This document shows, piece by piece, positions 1 to 9,102 of a stretch of DNA of 64,000 nucleotides. Source of the DNA: Bradyrhizobium sp. 186. Lineage in GTDB: Bacteria; Pseudomonadota; Alphaproteobacteria; Rhizobiales; Xanthobacteraceae. A program made the position numbers and the translations under genes. The notes under the pieces are model-generated. The model saw nothing but the letters and a program-made list of their open reading frames with translations. It did not search any database and was not told where the DNA came from. Within the stretch, counting starts at the first letter, position 1, and the number at the start of each line of letters is the position of its first letter. The stretch is taken from the NCBI RefSeq assembly GCF_023101685.1, contig NZ_CP082164.1, positions 9,579,001 through 9,643,000 of the forward strand, given 5' to 3'.

Positions 1-490
1 GATATTGCCCGAGGAACCAGTAGACGAGACAGGCGCCGCACATCAGCGGCAGCGCCGCGCCCATCAGCCGCCGCGTGCCCTCGAAGATCAGCACCGCGAG
101 CAGCGTGCCGACAACGAGATCGAGCCGCGTCGGGTCGCCGTCGCGCGCAATCAAATCGGCGTAGAAGATCCACTGATAGAGCCCGCAGAAAAATCCGGCG
201 CCGCCGATCAGCCAGCCGAGCGCGCGGCCAAGATCGCTCTTGGCAGTGAAATTGCCGATCAGGCCGAAGGTGAGGAGAACGAGGAAGCCGACATGGACGC
301 CGCGCACCACCTGGCTCGGCAGATAGTTGAAGGCGGCGACATAGAGCTGGAAGGTGGCGAAGGCGATTCCGATCCAGTAGGCGAGACTGCCCCACCAGCC
401 CGGACCAAAACCTTCCCGAAAGCCGTGCTCGAAATTGTCGAATTCAACCTTGATGGGCGCTTCAGCGGTGCCCTCTGCCTTTTCCAGCAT
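1..490 (-). CDS. TRAP transporter fused permease (4TM/12TM), N-terminal part
   Basis: This gene runs off the left edge; about 163 N-terminal residues are visible on the minus strand from an ATG at 490. After a soluble acidic start the protein has strongly hydrophobic segments at about residues 33-55, 66-82, 92-110 and 125-160. The wording (FGPGWWGSLAYW, then VVGTLLAVLIFEGTRR) is that of the fused TRAP permeases that pair with TAXI binding proteins and import small organic acids with Na+ or H+. The TAXI-type binding protein gene ends 162 bp upstream on the same strand, so the two probably form one operon with a palindromic repeat between them. Substrate cannot be read from the sequence. Confidence 0.85.
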   Translation of the reverse strand, partial: MLEKAEGTAEAPIKVEFDNFEHGFREGFGPGWWGSLAYWIGIAFATFQLYVAAFNYLPSQVVRGVHVGFLVLLTFGLIGNFTAKSDLGRALGWLIGGAGFFCGLYQWIFYADLIARDGDPTRLDLVVGTLLAVLIFEGTRRLMGAALPLMCGACLVYWFLGQY

Positions 491-545
491 TTCAACTCGT
501 CCCCAATCGTCGAGCGCTTATAGCACTGGCACAGGGCATCCAAAC

Positions 546-632
546 CGTCATGCCCGGGCTTGTCCCGGGCATCCACGATCTTTCGCGCCTAGCCGTAGAA
601 CGTGGATGGCCGGGACAAGCCCGGCCATGACG
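546..632. repeat. palindromic intergenic repeat
   Basis: Long inverted repeat whose outer arms (CGTCATGCCCGGGCTTGTCC and its near complement ending CCATGACG) enclose a short centre. It lies between the TAXI and TRAP permease genes. Similar GC-rich palindromes recur at 2.8, 5.4, 9.1, 44.4 and 45.4 kb. Confidence 0.7.
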
Positions 633-652
633 TCCGACAGTAAGAGCCGACC

Positions 653-1600
653 TTACTTGATCAGCCCCTTTTCCTTGTAATAGCGGATCGCGCCGGGGTG
701 CAGCGGAACCGGGCTGCCGGAGGCCGCCGTCTCGAGCTTGATCTCCTTGCCCGCCGCATGCGCGTTGGCAAGCTCCGGCAGCGACTCGTAGATCAGCTTG
801 GTCATCTGATAGGCGAGATCGTCCGACACCGCAGAGCTGGTCACGAGGTAGTTGACCACGGCTGCGGTCGGAACGTCCTTGTCCTGCCCGGTATAGGTGT
901 TGGCGGGAATGATCGCCGCGATGAAGGGTAGACCGATCTTGTCGACCGTCTCCTTCGGCACCGAGACGACCGTAATCGGGCTCGAGGTCGAGAGATCCTT
1001 CAGCGAAGCCACGCCGAGCCCGGCCGATTGCAGCGTCGCGCCGAGCTGGCGGTTCTTCATGAGGTCGACGGATTCGGCGAACGGCAGATACTCGACCTTG
1101 CCGAGGTCCTTGTAGCTCATGCCGGCGGCGCCGAGGATCGCGCGCGAATTCAGCTCCGTGCCCGACTTGGGCGCGCCGACCGACAGGCTCTTGCCCTTGA
1201 GGTCCGCGAGCGTCTTGATACCGGACTCGGCGGTCGCAACGATCTGGATGTAGTTCGGATAGATCGCGCCGATGGCGCGCAGCTTGTCGAGCTTTGCCTT
1301 GAAGCCCGCCTCCTCGTCGCCTTCCCAGGCCGCCTTCAGCGAGTCACCCAGCGTGAACGCCAGCTCGCCGCGGCCCTGCTGGAGCAGGATCAGGTTCTCG
1401 ACCGACGCCTTGGTGGCCTGCACCTGCGTCTTCACGTTCGGAATCTTGTCGCCGTAGATTTTCCCGATCGCGACCCCGAGCGGATAGTAGACACCGGAGG
1501 TGCCGCCGGTCAGCACGTTGATGAAGGATTGCGCATGCGCGCAAGGCGCCGACGCCGCCAGAGCAAGAGCCGCGGCTGCGCCGAAAATGGTCCGTTTCAT
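653..1600 (-). CDS. TAXI-family TRAP transporter solute-binding protein
   Basis: Periplasmic binding protein of 315 aa that should capture a small organic acid and hand it to the fused permease encoded just downstream. A signal peptide is clear (KRT, hydrophobic run, cleavage near AHA-QSF at about residue 23). The mature start FINVLTGGTSGVYYPLG is the family signature, and GAPKSGTELN and the later NYLVTSSAVSDDLAY stretch are also typical. Length fits the family (about 315-330 aa). The promoter should lie in the 208 bp between this start and the next gene. The ligand (glutamate or other acids in characterised members) is unknown here. Confidence 0.9.
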   Translation of the reverse strand: MKRTIFGAAAALALAASAPCAHAQSFINVLTGGTSGVYYPLGVAIGKIYGDKIPNVKTQVQATKASVENLILLQQGRGELAFTLGDSLKAAWEGDEEAGFKAKLDKLRAIGAIYPNYIQIVATAESGIKTLADLKGKSLSVGAPKSGTELNSRAILGAAGMSYKDLGKVEYLPFAESVDLMKNRQLGATLQSAGLGVASLKDLSTSSPITVVSVPKETVDKIGLPFIAAIIPANTYTGQDKDVPTAAVVNYLVTSSAVSDDLAYQMTKLIYESLPELANAHAAGKEIKLETAASGSPVPLHPGAIRYYKEKGLIK

Positions 1601-1809
1601 GATTTTTTCTACTCCCCAAACCGGCGGGGAAATTGGCCGGATGAGGCGATGGGGTCAACCCATCCAATAGTCAAAACAGGACTGCGGTAAATGGCTGACT
1701 CGGCTCGATTTTTGGGGAACCTGGCAGGTGCGGCGACTTGGCGCAGCCGGGCCGTGGAGCGCGCCTGACCCCATCAGGTTCGAGCGCGCGATCAGCTCAC
1801 TGGGAAGCC

Positions 1810-2289
1810 TTACTGGAAGGTCATGTCCAGGCACTTGGAGATGTCGGAGCCCAGGCCGGAGGAGATGATAATGCAGCCGCGGACCTTCTGCGCGCTGACG
1901 TCGGCCGCCCAGACCGAGTAGCCGCCGGGACCGAAGAACGAGTTGGTGTTCGGCGGCTCGGTTTCGGTGGCGTCGAAATCGTAGTGGCCGTCGGTCTCGA
2001 AGATGCGCGGCTTCTTGGTGCAGCCGCCGTCGGTCTGGACGTTGATGACTTCCTTGTTGTCACGGGTCAGAGCGAGGGAGACCTGGCAGCGGAAATATTC
2101 CGAGGTCTTGGTGTTGAAGAGGTAGGTGTAGGATTTGCAGGTCGCGGTGTTCAGCTTGCCCGGGGCAAGACCGCGGCTACAGGAAATCCGCTGGTTGTGG
2201 CTGAGCTGGTAATCATCGGCCCGTGCGGCCGGCGCCAGCACCGTCAGCAGCAGCGCGGCGGCCGAGCAGGCTTTAACGACATGGTTCAT
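1810..2289 (-). CDS. small secreted protein of unknown function
   Basis: The open frame extends upstream to 2451, but the start at 2289 gives a standard signal peptide (MNHVVKACSAAALLLTVLAP, cleavage near ARA-DDY) and has a GGTAGGG ribosome site about 9 bases upstream. The product is about 159 aa. The mature part has at least five cysteines (SCSRG, ATCK, FRCQ, GGCTKK, RGCI, KCLD), suggesting disulfides in the periplasm. I do not recognise a named family; it is a single gene facing its neighbours convergently or in tandem with none of them related. Confidence 0.7.
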   Translation of the reverse strand: MNHVVKACSAAALLLTVLAPAARADDYQLSHNQRISCSRGLAPGKLNTATCKSYTYLFNTKTSEYFRCQVSLALTRDNKEVINVQTDGGCTKKPRIFETDGHYDFDATETEPPNTNSFFGPGGYSVWAADVSAQKVRGCIIISSGLGSDISKCLDMTFQ

Positions 2290-2478
2290 CCGAATCATCC
2301 CTACCAATATTTTTGTCGAATTGCGTTCTAGACGGAAAGCGGAACATAGTCGCGCGGGGGCCGAGGGAAAATCACAAACTGCTGGGCAAGACGTGATGCA
2401 ATGCGGCGCTTTCGCAAATTGACCCGGACGCACCGTTCGTGATTTGTTCAAGCTGGGCGCCTCAATGGGGAGGATAGG

Positions 2479-2784
2479 ATGATGGCATTTTCAACAAAGA
2501 CATTTTTGGTTGCCGCCGTGCTCGGCGCGTTCGCTGCACCCGCATTGGCGCAGACCGCTGCAACGCCTTGGGAGCTCAAGCCCGACACCGGCTATGCCTA
2601 TGACAAGGACGGCAAGACCTTTTCCTACAAGATGGGCACCAGCAATGCCGGCGAACTGCTGAAGGGCGCCAAGAAGGTGCCGCGCGGCACGCTGTTCTTC
2701 ATCGGCCATAACGGCCAGCTCTACATGCGCAGCGGCCCGTATCTGGAAGGCGACGGCAAGTTCAAGTTCGGGTCGGATCAGTAA
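2479..2784 (+). CDS. small secreted protein of unknown function
   Basis: A 101-aa protein with a signal peptide (STKTFLVAAVLGAFAAPALAQ, mature from about residue 25). The remaining 76 residues are rich in Gly, Lys and aromatic residues and have no cysteines. Two ATG codons are adjacent (2479 and 2482), and GGGGAGGATAGG lies directly upstream, so the start is good to within one codon. It is transcribed divergently from the secreted protein at 1810-2289. Small one-domain exported proteins of this look are common in Bradyrhizobium; I assign no role. Confidence 0.7.
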   Translation: MMAFSTKTFLVAAVLGAFAAPALAQTAATPWELKPDTGYAYDKDGKTFSYKMGTSNAGELLKGAKKVPRGTLFFIGHNGQLYMRSGPYLEGDGKFKFGSDQ

Positions 2785-2811
2785 GGGACGGCGGGGGCGG
2801 CGCGTACTCGG

Positions 2812-2914
2812 TGTCATCACCCGCGAAAGCGGGTGATCCAGTATTCCAGAGGCCGTGATGGGATACGGAGAAGCCGCGGCGTACTGGATGCCCCGGTCAA
2901 GCCGGGGCATGTCG
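2812..2914. repeat. palindromic intergenic repeat
   Basis: Contains the hairpin TCACCCGCGAAAGCGGGTGA at its left end and the hairpin ATGCCCCGGTCAAGCCGGGGCAT at its right end. It separates two convergent genes and could also end transcription from either side. Confidence 0.65.
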
Positions 2915-2934
2915 AAGACCTGGTCTGACGCTAC

Positions 2935-4119
2935 CTAAAACGCGCCCGCCAACTCCCTCGCACCGGCATTGTTGCTGTTGCTGTCCATCCGGGTGTCCGT
3001 CACCGCCAGCAGCTTGGCCACCGTGTTGTGGCGGATCGCGACCGGGTTGCGCTCGTAGCCGCCACGCTGGAAGAAGTTCGAGGTCGGCACCTGCTCGCGC
3101 ATCGCCTGAGGCATCGTCACCATGTCGAGCCCGGTGCCGTCGCCGGTGAGGTTCATCATCTCGAGCTCGGCGGCGGTGAGCGGGCGCGTGTAGCCCTTGG
3201 CGCGCGCGAACAGCACCGAGGTCAGCAGCTTGTGGGTCTGGAGCATCGGGCCGACGTCGATATCGAGCACCATGGCATGCATGGCCCAGCCCTGTGCGGT
3301 ATCACCGATCTTCTCGTGCTCCGACCAGGTGTCCGGCACGGACTTGGCATGCGCGACCATGCGCTTCAGCACGCTGAGTTTGTAATCCAGCGCTTTCCGT
3401 GCCGGCCCCGAAGTTTGCGCCGTCTTCTCACCGAGCGCACGGATGAATTCGTGGCCCTGCTCGGCCAGCAGCTCGACGCTGTTGGTGGTCAGCAGCTGAT
3501 TGTAGCCCATCGCGGTCGAGATCGCACGCTTGCCGCCATGTTCAATTCCCGATTGCACGTCGTAACTGCCGGTGCCGCCGGTCTCGAACGAATAGACCCG
3601 CACCGCCTGCTCGCGCGTGAGCCCGGAGGCAAGTGCGTAGCGCGCATAGACGCGCTTGAACTCGGCCTCGGTCGTCGGGCGCTGCGGCGTGAACTGGTAG
3701 AGGTCCTGTGCCGCGCGCAGGAGATCGGCGACCACGGGAAGCGGCTTTCGCGGCGGACGCGTTTCCTCCGGTTCGGGATTCACCGGCCGCTTCGGCCCGT
3801 TATAGAGCGGCGGGTGCTCCAGCACGTAATCATCGAGCGTGACCTGCTGTCCACTGCGCCGCTTGGCGTTACGGCCGCGCCGCTTCTCCGAGATCTGGCT
3901 CCAATAGGCGCCGGCCTCGGCATCGAAAGCGCCACGGATTTCCTGATACTCCGCGAGCTTGCGGCGATATTCCGCGATCGCCTGCGGCGAGGCTTGCGCC
4001 ATCGCGTTGCTGACGGCCGGCGGCAGCGCGGCAGAATCCTGGGCCGGCGCCGCCGGCGCGAGCAGGACGAGCGCGAGTGGAACCAGCGTCAAGGCATGTC
4101 GAATCGAGTGGTGATGCAT
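2935..4119 (-). CDS. secreted protein with a possible lysozyme-like domain
   Basis: A 394-aa exported protein with a signal peptide ending near PAPAQ (about residue 27). Residues about 35-80 are charged and likely helical; 100-130 is a Pro-rich linker. From about 150 the sequence runs YSFETGGTGSYDVQSG, then AISTAMGYNQLL, then long helices. The spacing of the Glu in FETGG and the AMGYNQL segment recalls the Glu and the GLMQ-type segment of goose-lysozyme or lytic-transglycosylase folds. That resemblance is my inference, not a firm family call. The function would be peptidoglycan cleavage if right; otherwise this is a conserved exported unknown. Confidence 0.6.
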   Translation of the reverse strand: MHHHSIRHALTLVPLALVLLAPAAPAQDSAALPPAVSNAMAQASPQAIAEYRRKLAEYQEIRGAFDAEAGAYWSQISEKRRGRNAKRRSGQQVTLDDYVLEHPPLYNGPKRPVNPEPEETRPPRKPLPVVADLLRAAQDLYQFTPQRPTTEAEFKRVYARYALASGLTREQAVRVYSFETGGTGSYDVQSGIEHGGKRAISTAMGYNQLLTTNSVELLAEQGHEFIRALGEKTAQTSGPARKALDYKLSVLKRMVAHAKSVPDTWSEHEKIGDTAQGWAMHAMVLDIDVGPMLQTHKLLTSVLFARAKGYTRPLTAAELEMMNLTGDGTGLDMVTMPQAMREQVPTSNFFQRGGYERNPVAIRHNTVAKLLAVTDTRMDSNSNNAGARELAGAF

Positions 4120-4175
4120 GATGCCCTCTTAGCAGGCATCCGGTAACCGTCACGTTAACACGCCGTTTACCATCG

Positions 4176-4802
4176 TCACTTCCAGGCGAACACCGGCTGT
4201 CCCAGCTCGGCCACGCGGGTCGGCCGCCCCGCCAGCACCTCGCGGAACTGGTAGATCAGCGCCGCCGTCGGCGCGTGGATCAGACTTTTCTGGTGATGGA
4301 AGCGGATCACGCGGCGCGCGCTTTCGGGAATCGCGGTGAAGTCGAAGGCGTCGTCGCGCTCGATGGTTGCGAGCGCGATGCGATGGACCGAGGCAACCTC
4401 ATCCGGGTTCGGCCTGATCGCGGCACTGTCGGCGGCCCAGACCACGACCGGCGTGATCAGGTAGCCGGAGCGGGTCGGATAGTCGTCGAGCAGGCCGAGC
4501 ACCTCGCTTGTCGAGAGCTTGAGCGCAAGCTCCTCGTCGAGCTCGCGCAGCGCGGCCTCGACCGGCGTCTCGCCGGCGTCGCAGCGTCCGCCCGGCAAGG
4601 CCCACTGGCCGCGATGCGCGCGCAGATGTGATGCGCGCAGCGTGAGCAGGAAAGCGGTGTCGTCGCCGTCACTGGATGCAGTCAGCGCCAGCACCACCGC
4701 AGCGCGCTTCAGTGTCGACGGTTCGGTCGCGTCAGGCAGCCGCGCGAATGCCGCACAGGCGTCTGCGATATTCCGTCTGGTGGCATCGTCGAAAGGTCTC
4801 AT
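4176..4802 (-). CDS. NUDIX hydrolase, CoA pyrophosphatase type
   Basis: A 208-aa enzyme expected to cleave CoA or a related nucleoside diphosphate. The segment LRASHLRAHRGQWALPGG followed by RCDAGETPVEAALRELDEEL matches the NudL/NUDT7 pattern: the basic motif before the box plus GX5EX7REUXEE. The conserved Gly after the last Glu pair is Ala here (EELAL), a tolerated but unusual change. The start codon overlaps the region upstream of the divergent thioesterase gene, so the two may share a promoter. Confidence 0.85.
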   Translation of the reverse strand: MRPFDDATRRNIADACAAFARLPDATEPSTLKRAAVVLALTASSDGDDTAFLLTLRASHLRAHRGQWALPGGRCDAGETPVEAALRELDEELALKLSTSEVLGLLDDYPTRSGYLITPVVVWAADSAAIRPNPDEVASVHRIALATIERDDAFDFTAIPESARRVIRFHHQKSLIHAPTAALIYQFREVLAGRPTRVAELGQPVFAWK

Positions 4803-4860
4803 GATGCTTGACTACACCAGGACCGCGCTTGATGAAACGAGGAGAGACACGCCGGCAAGG

Positions 4861-5298
4861 ATGGACCGAGAGATGATCGACAAGACCGCCGCAAAGCTTA
4901 AATCAGACGGCTGGACGATCGTCGACACCAGCGGCTTCATCCACCTGATCGGCCCGCTGTGGGAGCGCAAGGTCGACGGCCACTACGAGTTTGCGCTTGC
5001 GACCCAGGACAAGCATCACAACCGCCGCGGCATGGTCCAGGGCGGCGTGATGATGACGTTCGCAGACCGTACCTGCGGCATGACTGCCCGCTACGAGAGC
5101 GGCAAGCAATACATGGCGACCGTGCAGCTCGACACGCATTTCGTCGAGGCCGGCAAGATCGGCGACATCCTGATCTCCCGCCCCCGGGTGGTGCGGATGA
5201 CGCGCAGTCTCATTTTCATGAGCACGGAGCTCAGCGTGGACGACCGCTGTGTGGTGATGGCGAACGGCGTGTTCAAGATCTTGAAGGGACCGGAGTAG
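4861..5298 (+). CDS. PaaI-family (hotdog) thioesterase
   Basis: A 145-aa hotdog protein expected to hydrolyse acyl-CoA thioesters. The pattern HHNRRGMVQGGVMMTFADRT has the HxxxGxxxGGxxMxxxD layout of PaaI enzymes, and VQLDTHFVEAG followed by GDILISRPRVVRMTRS gives the later strands. The open frame continues upstream to 4519, but that is antisense to the NUDIX gene. Starts at 4801, 4861 and 4873 are possible, and I chose 4861 because the protein then has the usual length. Divergent to the NUDIX hydrolase, which suggests a shared acyl-CoA/CoA theme. Confidence 0.8.
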   Translation: MDREMIDKTAAKLKSDGWTIVDTSGFIHLIGPLWERKVDGHYEFALATQDKHHNRRGMVQGGVMMTFADRTCGMTARYESGKQYMATVQLDTHFVEAGKIGDILISRPRVVRMTRSLIFMSTELSVDDRCVVMANGVFKILKGPE

Positions 5299-5344
5299 AG
5301 CCCGCACAGTGAGGCAGCCACTGCTGCGCACCCCACACTCCCCT

Positions 5345-5535
5345 GTCGTCCCGGCGAAGGCCGGGACCCATACCCCCAGGGAGAAGTTGTGGCGCGAACT
5401 GCCAACCACGAGTCTTCGCCAAACACAATCCTGTGGCTATGGGTCCCGGATCTGCGCTCCGCTTCGCTGCGCTTGTCCGGGACGACGAGAGGCGGCGGCA
5501 TTGCTGGATTGCTTCGCTCCGCTCGCAATGACGGA
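5345..5535. repeat. palindromic intergenic repeat
   Basis: About 190 bp with outer arms GTCGTCCCGG ... CCGGGACGAC and a nested GGGTCCCGG/CCGGGACCC pair, followed by a TGCTTCGCTCCGCTCGCAATGACGG tail that is common in rhizobial intergenic regions (shown here only as observed bases). It fills most of the 283-bp gap before the aldo/keto reductase. Confidence 0.65.
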
Positions 5536-5581
5536 GTGAGATGGCTATGCTAAGTGCGCACAGCAGCATCAAGGATAGCCC

Positions 5582-6592
5582 ATGCAATATCGCCAGCTCG
5601 GCCGTAGCGGCCTGAAGGTGTCGCCGATCTGTCTCGGCACCATGATGTTCGGCGGGCCGACGGATGAGACGGCCTCACAGCGCATCATTACGAAAGCGCA
5701 CGAAGCCGGCATCAATTTCATCGACACGGCCGATGCCTATTCGAAAGGCGGCTCCGAAGAGGTCGTCGGCCGCGCGATCGGCAACAACCGGCACGCCTGG
5801 GTGCTCGCCACAAAACTCGCCAATCCCATGGGCGATGATCCCAATCGCGGCGGGCTGTCGCGGCGGTGGGTGCTGCAGGCGGCTGATGAGAGTCTGACGC
5901 GGCTCGGCACCGATCACATCGATATCTACTATCTGCACAAGGAAGACCACGCGACGCCGCTGGAGGAGACGGTGCGCGCGATGGGCGAGCTGATCCGCGC
6001 CGGCAAGGTGCGCTATTTCGGCGTCTCGAACTACCGCGCCTGGCGCGTCGCCGAGATCTGCAACATCTGCGACCGGCTCGGCATCGACCGGCCGGTGGCG
6101 AGCCAGCCCTATTACAACGCGATGAACCGCATGCCGGAGGTCGAGCATTTTCCGGCCTGCGGCTATTACGGCCTCGGCATCGTGCCCTATAGCCCGCTGG
6201 CGCGCGGCGTGCTCACCGGCAAATACCGGCCCGACGCAGCCCCGGACAAGGCAACGCGCGCAGGCCGCAACGACACCCGCATGATGCAGACGGAATGGCG
6301 GCCGGAATCGCTCAAGCTCGCGCAGGAGATCAAGAACCACGCCGAGAAAAAGGGCATCACCGCCGGCCAGCTCGCGGTTGCCTGGGTGCTCAACTCCGCC
6401 TTCGTCTCTTCCGTCATCGCCGGTCCCCGCACCGAGGAGCAGTGGGACGACTACATCCGCGCGCTCGACTACCACTTCACCGCCGAGGACGAAGCGCTGA
6501 TCGATGCCTTGGTGACGCCGGGTCATCCCTCGACACCGGGCTACAACGACCCGGCCTATCCGATCGAGGGACGCCGCGCGCGGACGGCATGA
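5582..6592 (+). CDS. aldo/keto reductase
   Basis: A 336-aa NADPH-dependent oxidoreductase with the (beta/alpha)8 fold. The catalytic tetrad is complete: Asp and Tyr in DTADAYS (near residues 47-53), Lys in ATKLAN (about 80) and His in YYLHKED (about 120). GVSNYRAW and SQPYYNAM precede the cofactor-binding SPLARGVLTGKY segment near 210. Ribosome site AAGGATAG sits before the ATG. The TPR-protein start lies only 14 bp beyond the stop, so the two are likely co-transcribed. The carbonyl substrate is unknown. Confidence 0.92.
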   Translation: MQYRQLGRSGLKVSPICLGTMMFGGPTDETASQRIITKAHEAGINFIDTADAYSKGGSEEVVGRAIGNNRHAWVLATKLANPMGDDPNRGGLSRRWVLQAADESLTRLGTDHIDIYYLHKEDHATPLEETVRAMGELIRAGKVRYFGVSNYRAWRVAEICNICDRLGIDRPVASQPYYNAMNRMPEVEHFPACGYYGLGIVPYSPLARGVLTGKYRPDAAPDKATRAGRNDTRMMQTEWRPESLKLAQEIKNHAEKKGITAGQLAVAWVLNSAFVSSVIAGPRTEEQWDDYIRALDYHFTAEDEALIDALVTPGHPSTPGYNDPAYPIEGRRARTA

Positions 6593-6606
6593 GAGCGGAG
6601 ACAACG

Positions 6607-7920
6607 ATGGCGTTTGAAGATCGCTACGGGCTGCCGGTCTCCACCTCTTCGCACGAAGCGGCAAGCGCCTACCGCGAGGGCGTCGACCTCATGCTCGCGG
6701 GCTGGACCGGCACGGCGGAGACGCTGGAGCGCGCGATCGCAGCCGACTCCGACTTTGCGCTTCCCCATATCGCGCGGGCGCGGCTGCATGCTTTCTACCA
6801 ACAGGGTGATCTCGCGCGAGCCAAGGCGACGGTGGCGCGCGAGCTCGTCAGCAAACGCGGCACCGAGCGCGAGCGCTCGCATGTCGCGACACTGGCGCTC
6901 GCGGTCGAGGGACGCCTGCCCGAGGCGCTGACGGCGGCGCTGAAACACATCGACGCGTGGCCGCGCGATGCCGTGGTGCTGTCGCTGCCGCTCGGCGCGT
7001 TTGGTCTGTTCGCCTTCTCCGGCATGGCCGATCACGACCGTGCGCGGCATGAGCTGTGCGAGCGCGTCGCGCACCACTATGGCGAGGACTGGTGGTTCTT
7101 GACGCTTTACGGCTGGGCCATGACCGAGAACGGCAATGTCGCGCGCGGCCGCACCGTCACCGAGCACGGCTTCGCGTTGCGGCGCGCGAACGCTCACGCC
7201 GCGCACGCGGTGCTGCATGCGATGTTCGAGGACGGCTCGATCGACGAGGCCGACCGTCTCGTCGACGACTGGATTCCTTCCTACGACCGTTCCGGAATTC
7301 TGCACGGCCATATCCTCTGGCACCAGGCGCTCGGCGCGCTGGAGCACGGCGATGCGGCGCGCGCACTTGCGATCTATGCGGACGTGCTCCAGCCCTCTGC
7401 CACACAGGCGCCGCCGCTCAACGTCATCACCGACGGCGCCTCGCTGCTCTGGCGCCTGTCCGCCTACGGTCACGCCGTGCCGAAGCCGCTCTGGATCGAG
7501 GCCGACACGGTCGCGCAAAAACTGTTTCCGAAATCGAGCCTGCCCTTCGCCGACGTCCACATGGCGCTGTTCGCCGCGGCGACGCAAAATCGCGACGCGC
7601 TTGCCGCGCGCCTCGCCGCGATCGAGCAGCGGCTCGCCGACGGCAAGCTGCCGGCCGGCCCCGTGGTGCCGGCGATCTGCCGCGCGCTGACAGCCTTTGC
7701 GGACGAAGATTATGCGGCTTGCGCGCAAACGCTCGCGCCTGTCCTCAGCCAGGTCGTGCGCATCGGCGGCAGCCATGCCCAGCGCGAGCTGATCGAGGAC
7801 ACCTTTATCGTCGCCCTCATGCGCAGCGGCGAGCTGCCGCGCGCCCGCGCCCTGCTCGACGCCCGCCTGCACCGCCGCCCCTCGCTTCGCGATACGCGTT
7901 GGCAGGCGGCGATGGCTTAA
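6607..7920 (+). CDS. tetratricopeptide-repeat protein, TTC38-like
   Basis: A 437-aa soluble all-helical protein. The frame is open from 6295, but that part is antisense-like overlap with the reductase; ATG 6607 follows GCGGAG and gives the expected N-terminus (MAFEDRYGLPV). Repeats begin with AAAYREGVDLMLAGW-like helices near residue 20 and continue to about 400. The HGHILWHQALGALEHGD stretch near 235 is the hallmark of the TTC38-type family. Its biochemical role is unknown. It follows the aldo/keto reductase by 14 bp and is probably in the same transcript. Confidence 0.8.
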   Translation: MAFEDRYGLPVSTSSHEAASAYREGVDLMLAGWTGTAETLERAIAADSDFALPHIARARLHAFYQQGDLARAKATVARELVSKRGTERERSHVATLALAVEGRLPEALTAALKHIDAWPRDAVVLSLPLGAFGLFAFSGMADHDRARHELCERVAHHYGEDWWFLTLYGWAMTENGNVARGRTVTEHGFALRRANAHAAHAVLHAMFEDGSIDEADRLVDDWIPSYDRSGILHGHILWHQALGALEHGDAARALAIYADVLQPSATQAPPLNVITDGASLLWRLSAYGHAVPKPLWIEADTVAQKLFPKSSLPFADVHMALFAAATQNRDALAARLAAIEQRLADGKLPAGPVVPAICRALTAFADEDYAACAQTLAPVLSQVVRIGGSHAQRELIEDTFIVALMRSGELPRARALLDARLHRRPSLRDTRWQAAMA

Positions 7921-8123
7921 GCTCCGCCACGAAAAAAACACCGGCCTGACGGCAAGTGCCTGCCGGGACGGGTCGGGGCGATTTGAACGAATCGCTGATG
8001 GGTGGCGCGGTGGTATTCCGGACGGGTTTTGCGGCACAAACGGGATCGCAACCAATTTGCGGTTCGATGATTATTGGGCGGAACTTTGCCGCTTCCAAGG
8101 CCCCCCGGCATACGAGCCTGACG

Positions 8124-8705
8124 ATGCGCCTCTGCCGAACAGCGACCCTCATGGGCTTGATCATGGGTTTGGCAAGCCCTTGTTTTGCCGAGTCTTCCGC
8201 CCCCATCCCGGTCAACAATCCGCCCGCGCAGCAGAACGCCTTGATCGACCTGCTGGCGCTGATGTCCGGCCATTGCAAGACGCTGAAGGTCGCCGGGCGC
8301 ACCTTTCCCTGCAGGACGGTGGCCTACGCCCATGGCGACAAGGGCCGGGTCAATTTTACGGTCGCCGTCGACGATCCTGCCGACGACAACCATGTCGTGT
8401 CGTTCTCCGGCGAGAACGGCAAGCGGGCCGACGACAATTCCTACGAGCTGCGGATCGACCGCATGCTGCTCAACTCCAAGGACCGGCCGAAGATCGACGG
8501 CCTGCCGGTGCCGGCCGAGCAGACCTCGACCGGCATCTGCCGCCAGACCGGCAATTTCGCCGCCAAGCAGGTCTCCGACGTCACCTGCTCGGCGACCGAC
8601 AGCGAGGGCCGCAGATACGAGCTGCTGTTCGTCTCCGACGGCAAGCCGGTGAGCGTGCGCCGCATCCGGCAATCGGCGCCGTCGATCCAGGATCCGTTCA
8701 AGTAG
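8124..8705 (+). CDS. exported protein of unknown function
   Basis: The frame is open from 7956, but ATG 8124 gives a proper signal peptide (MRLCRTATLMGLIMGLASP, cleavage near CFA-ESS) and a 193-aa precursor. The mature protein has five cysteines (GHCK, FPCR, GICRQ, VTCS and one near the signal) and a basic, Ser/Asp-rich beta-like composition ending SAPSIQDPFK. I do not recognise a domain. It stands 36 bp upstream of the DUF3088 gene and could share its transcript. Confidence 0.7.
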   Translation: MRLCRTATLMGLIMGLASPCFAESSAPIPVNNPPAQQNALIDLLALMSGHCKTLKVAGRTFPCRTVAYAHGDKGRVNFTVAVDDPADDNHVVSFSGENGKRADDNSYELRIDRMLLNSKDRPKIDGLPVPAEQTSTGICRQTGNFAAKQVSDVTCSATDSEGRRYELLFVSDGKPVSVRRIRQSAPSIQDPFK

Positions 8706-8741
8706 CAGCGCTTTTCTCCGCGTCGAGATTCGGAGCCACCC

Positions 8742-9089
8742 ATGACGCGTGACCGACTGTTTCTGCTGCGCCCCGATTTCGAAGACCCAGCCTTTCCAGG
8801 CCGGCGCTTCTATTGCTGGCATTGCGCGCTGATCGACGGCGTGCTCGCCTCGTTTCCGGCGCTGGCCGACAGGCTCGATGTCGAGCGCATCGCATGGAAG
8901 CGGCCGAGGCAGGCCGTGATCGCGCTGCTCGGCGAGGAGAACCAGTCGCTGCCGCTCCTGGTGTTGGCGGACGGGACAACATCGCCGCACCAGACCGGCA
9001 GCTATCAAGGCCGTGCGTTCATCGCTGACAAGGACGCAATCCTCGCCGCGCTGTCCGAGCGCCACGGCTTTCCCGATCCGCATCCGTAG
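8742..9089 (+). CDS. DUF3088 family protein (thioredoxin-fold-like)
   Basis: A 115-aa protein whose N-terminal half reads RLFLLRPDFEDP then FYCWHCALIDGVL. The CxxC within a beta-alpha junction and the later LPLLVLADG strand look like a small thioredoxin or glutaredoxin fold. It matches the uncharacterised DUF3088 family by length and by the FEDP/CWHC/PLLVL pattern. GGAGCC precedes the ATG. A redox role is plausible but not shown. Confidence 0.75.
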   Translation: MTRDRLFLLRPDFEDPAFPGRRFYCWHCALIDGVLASFPALADRLDVERIAWKRPRQAVIALLGEENQSLPLLVLADGTTSPHQTGSYQGRAFIADKDAILAALSERHGFPDPHP

Positions 9090-9102
9090 GAGTGAAGGCG
9101 CC

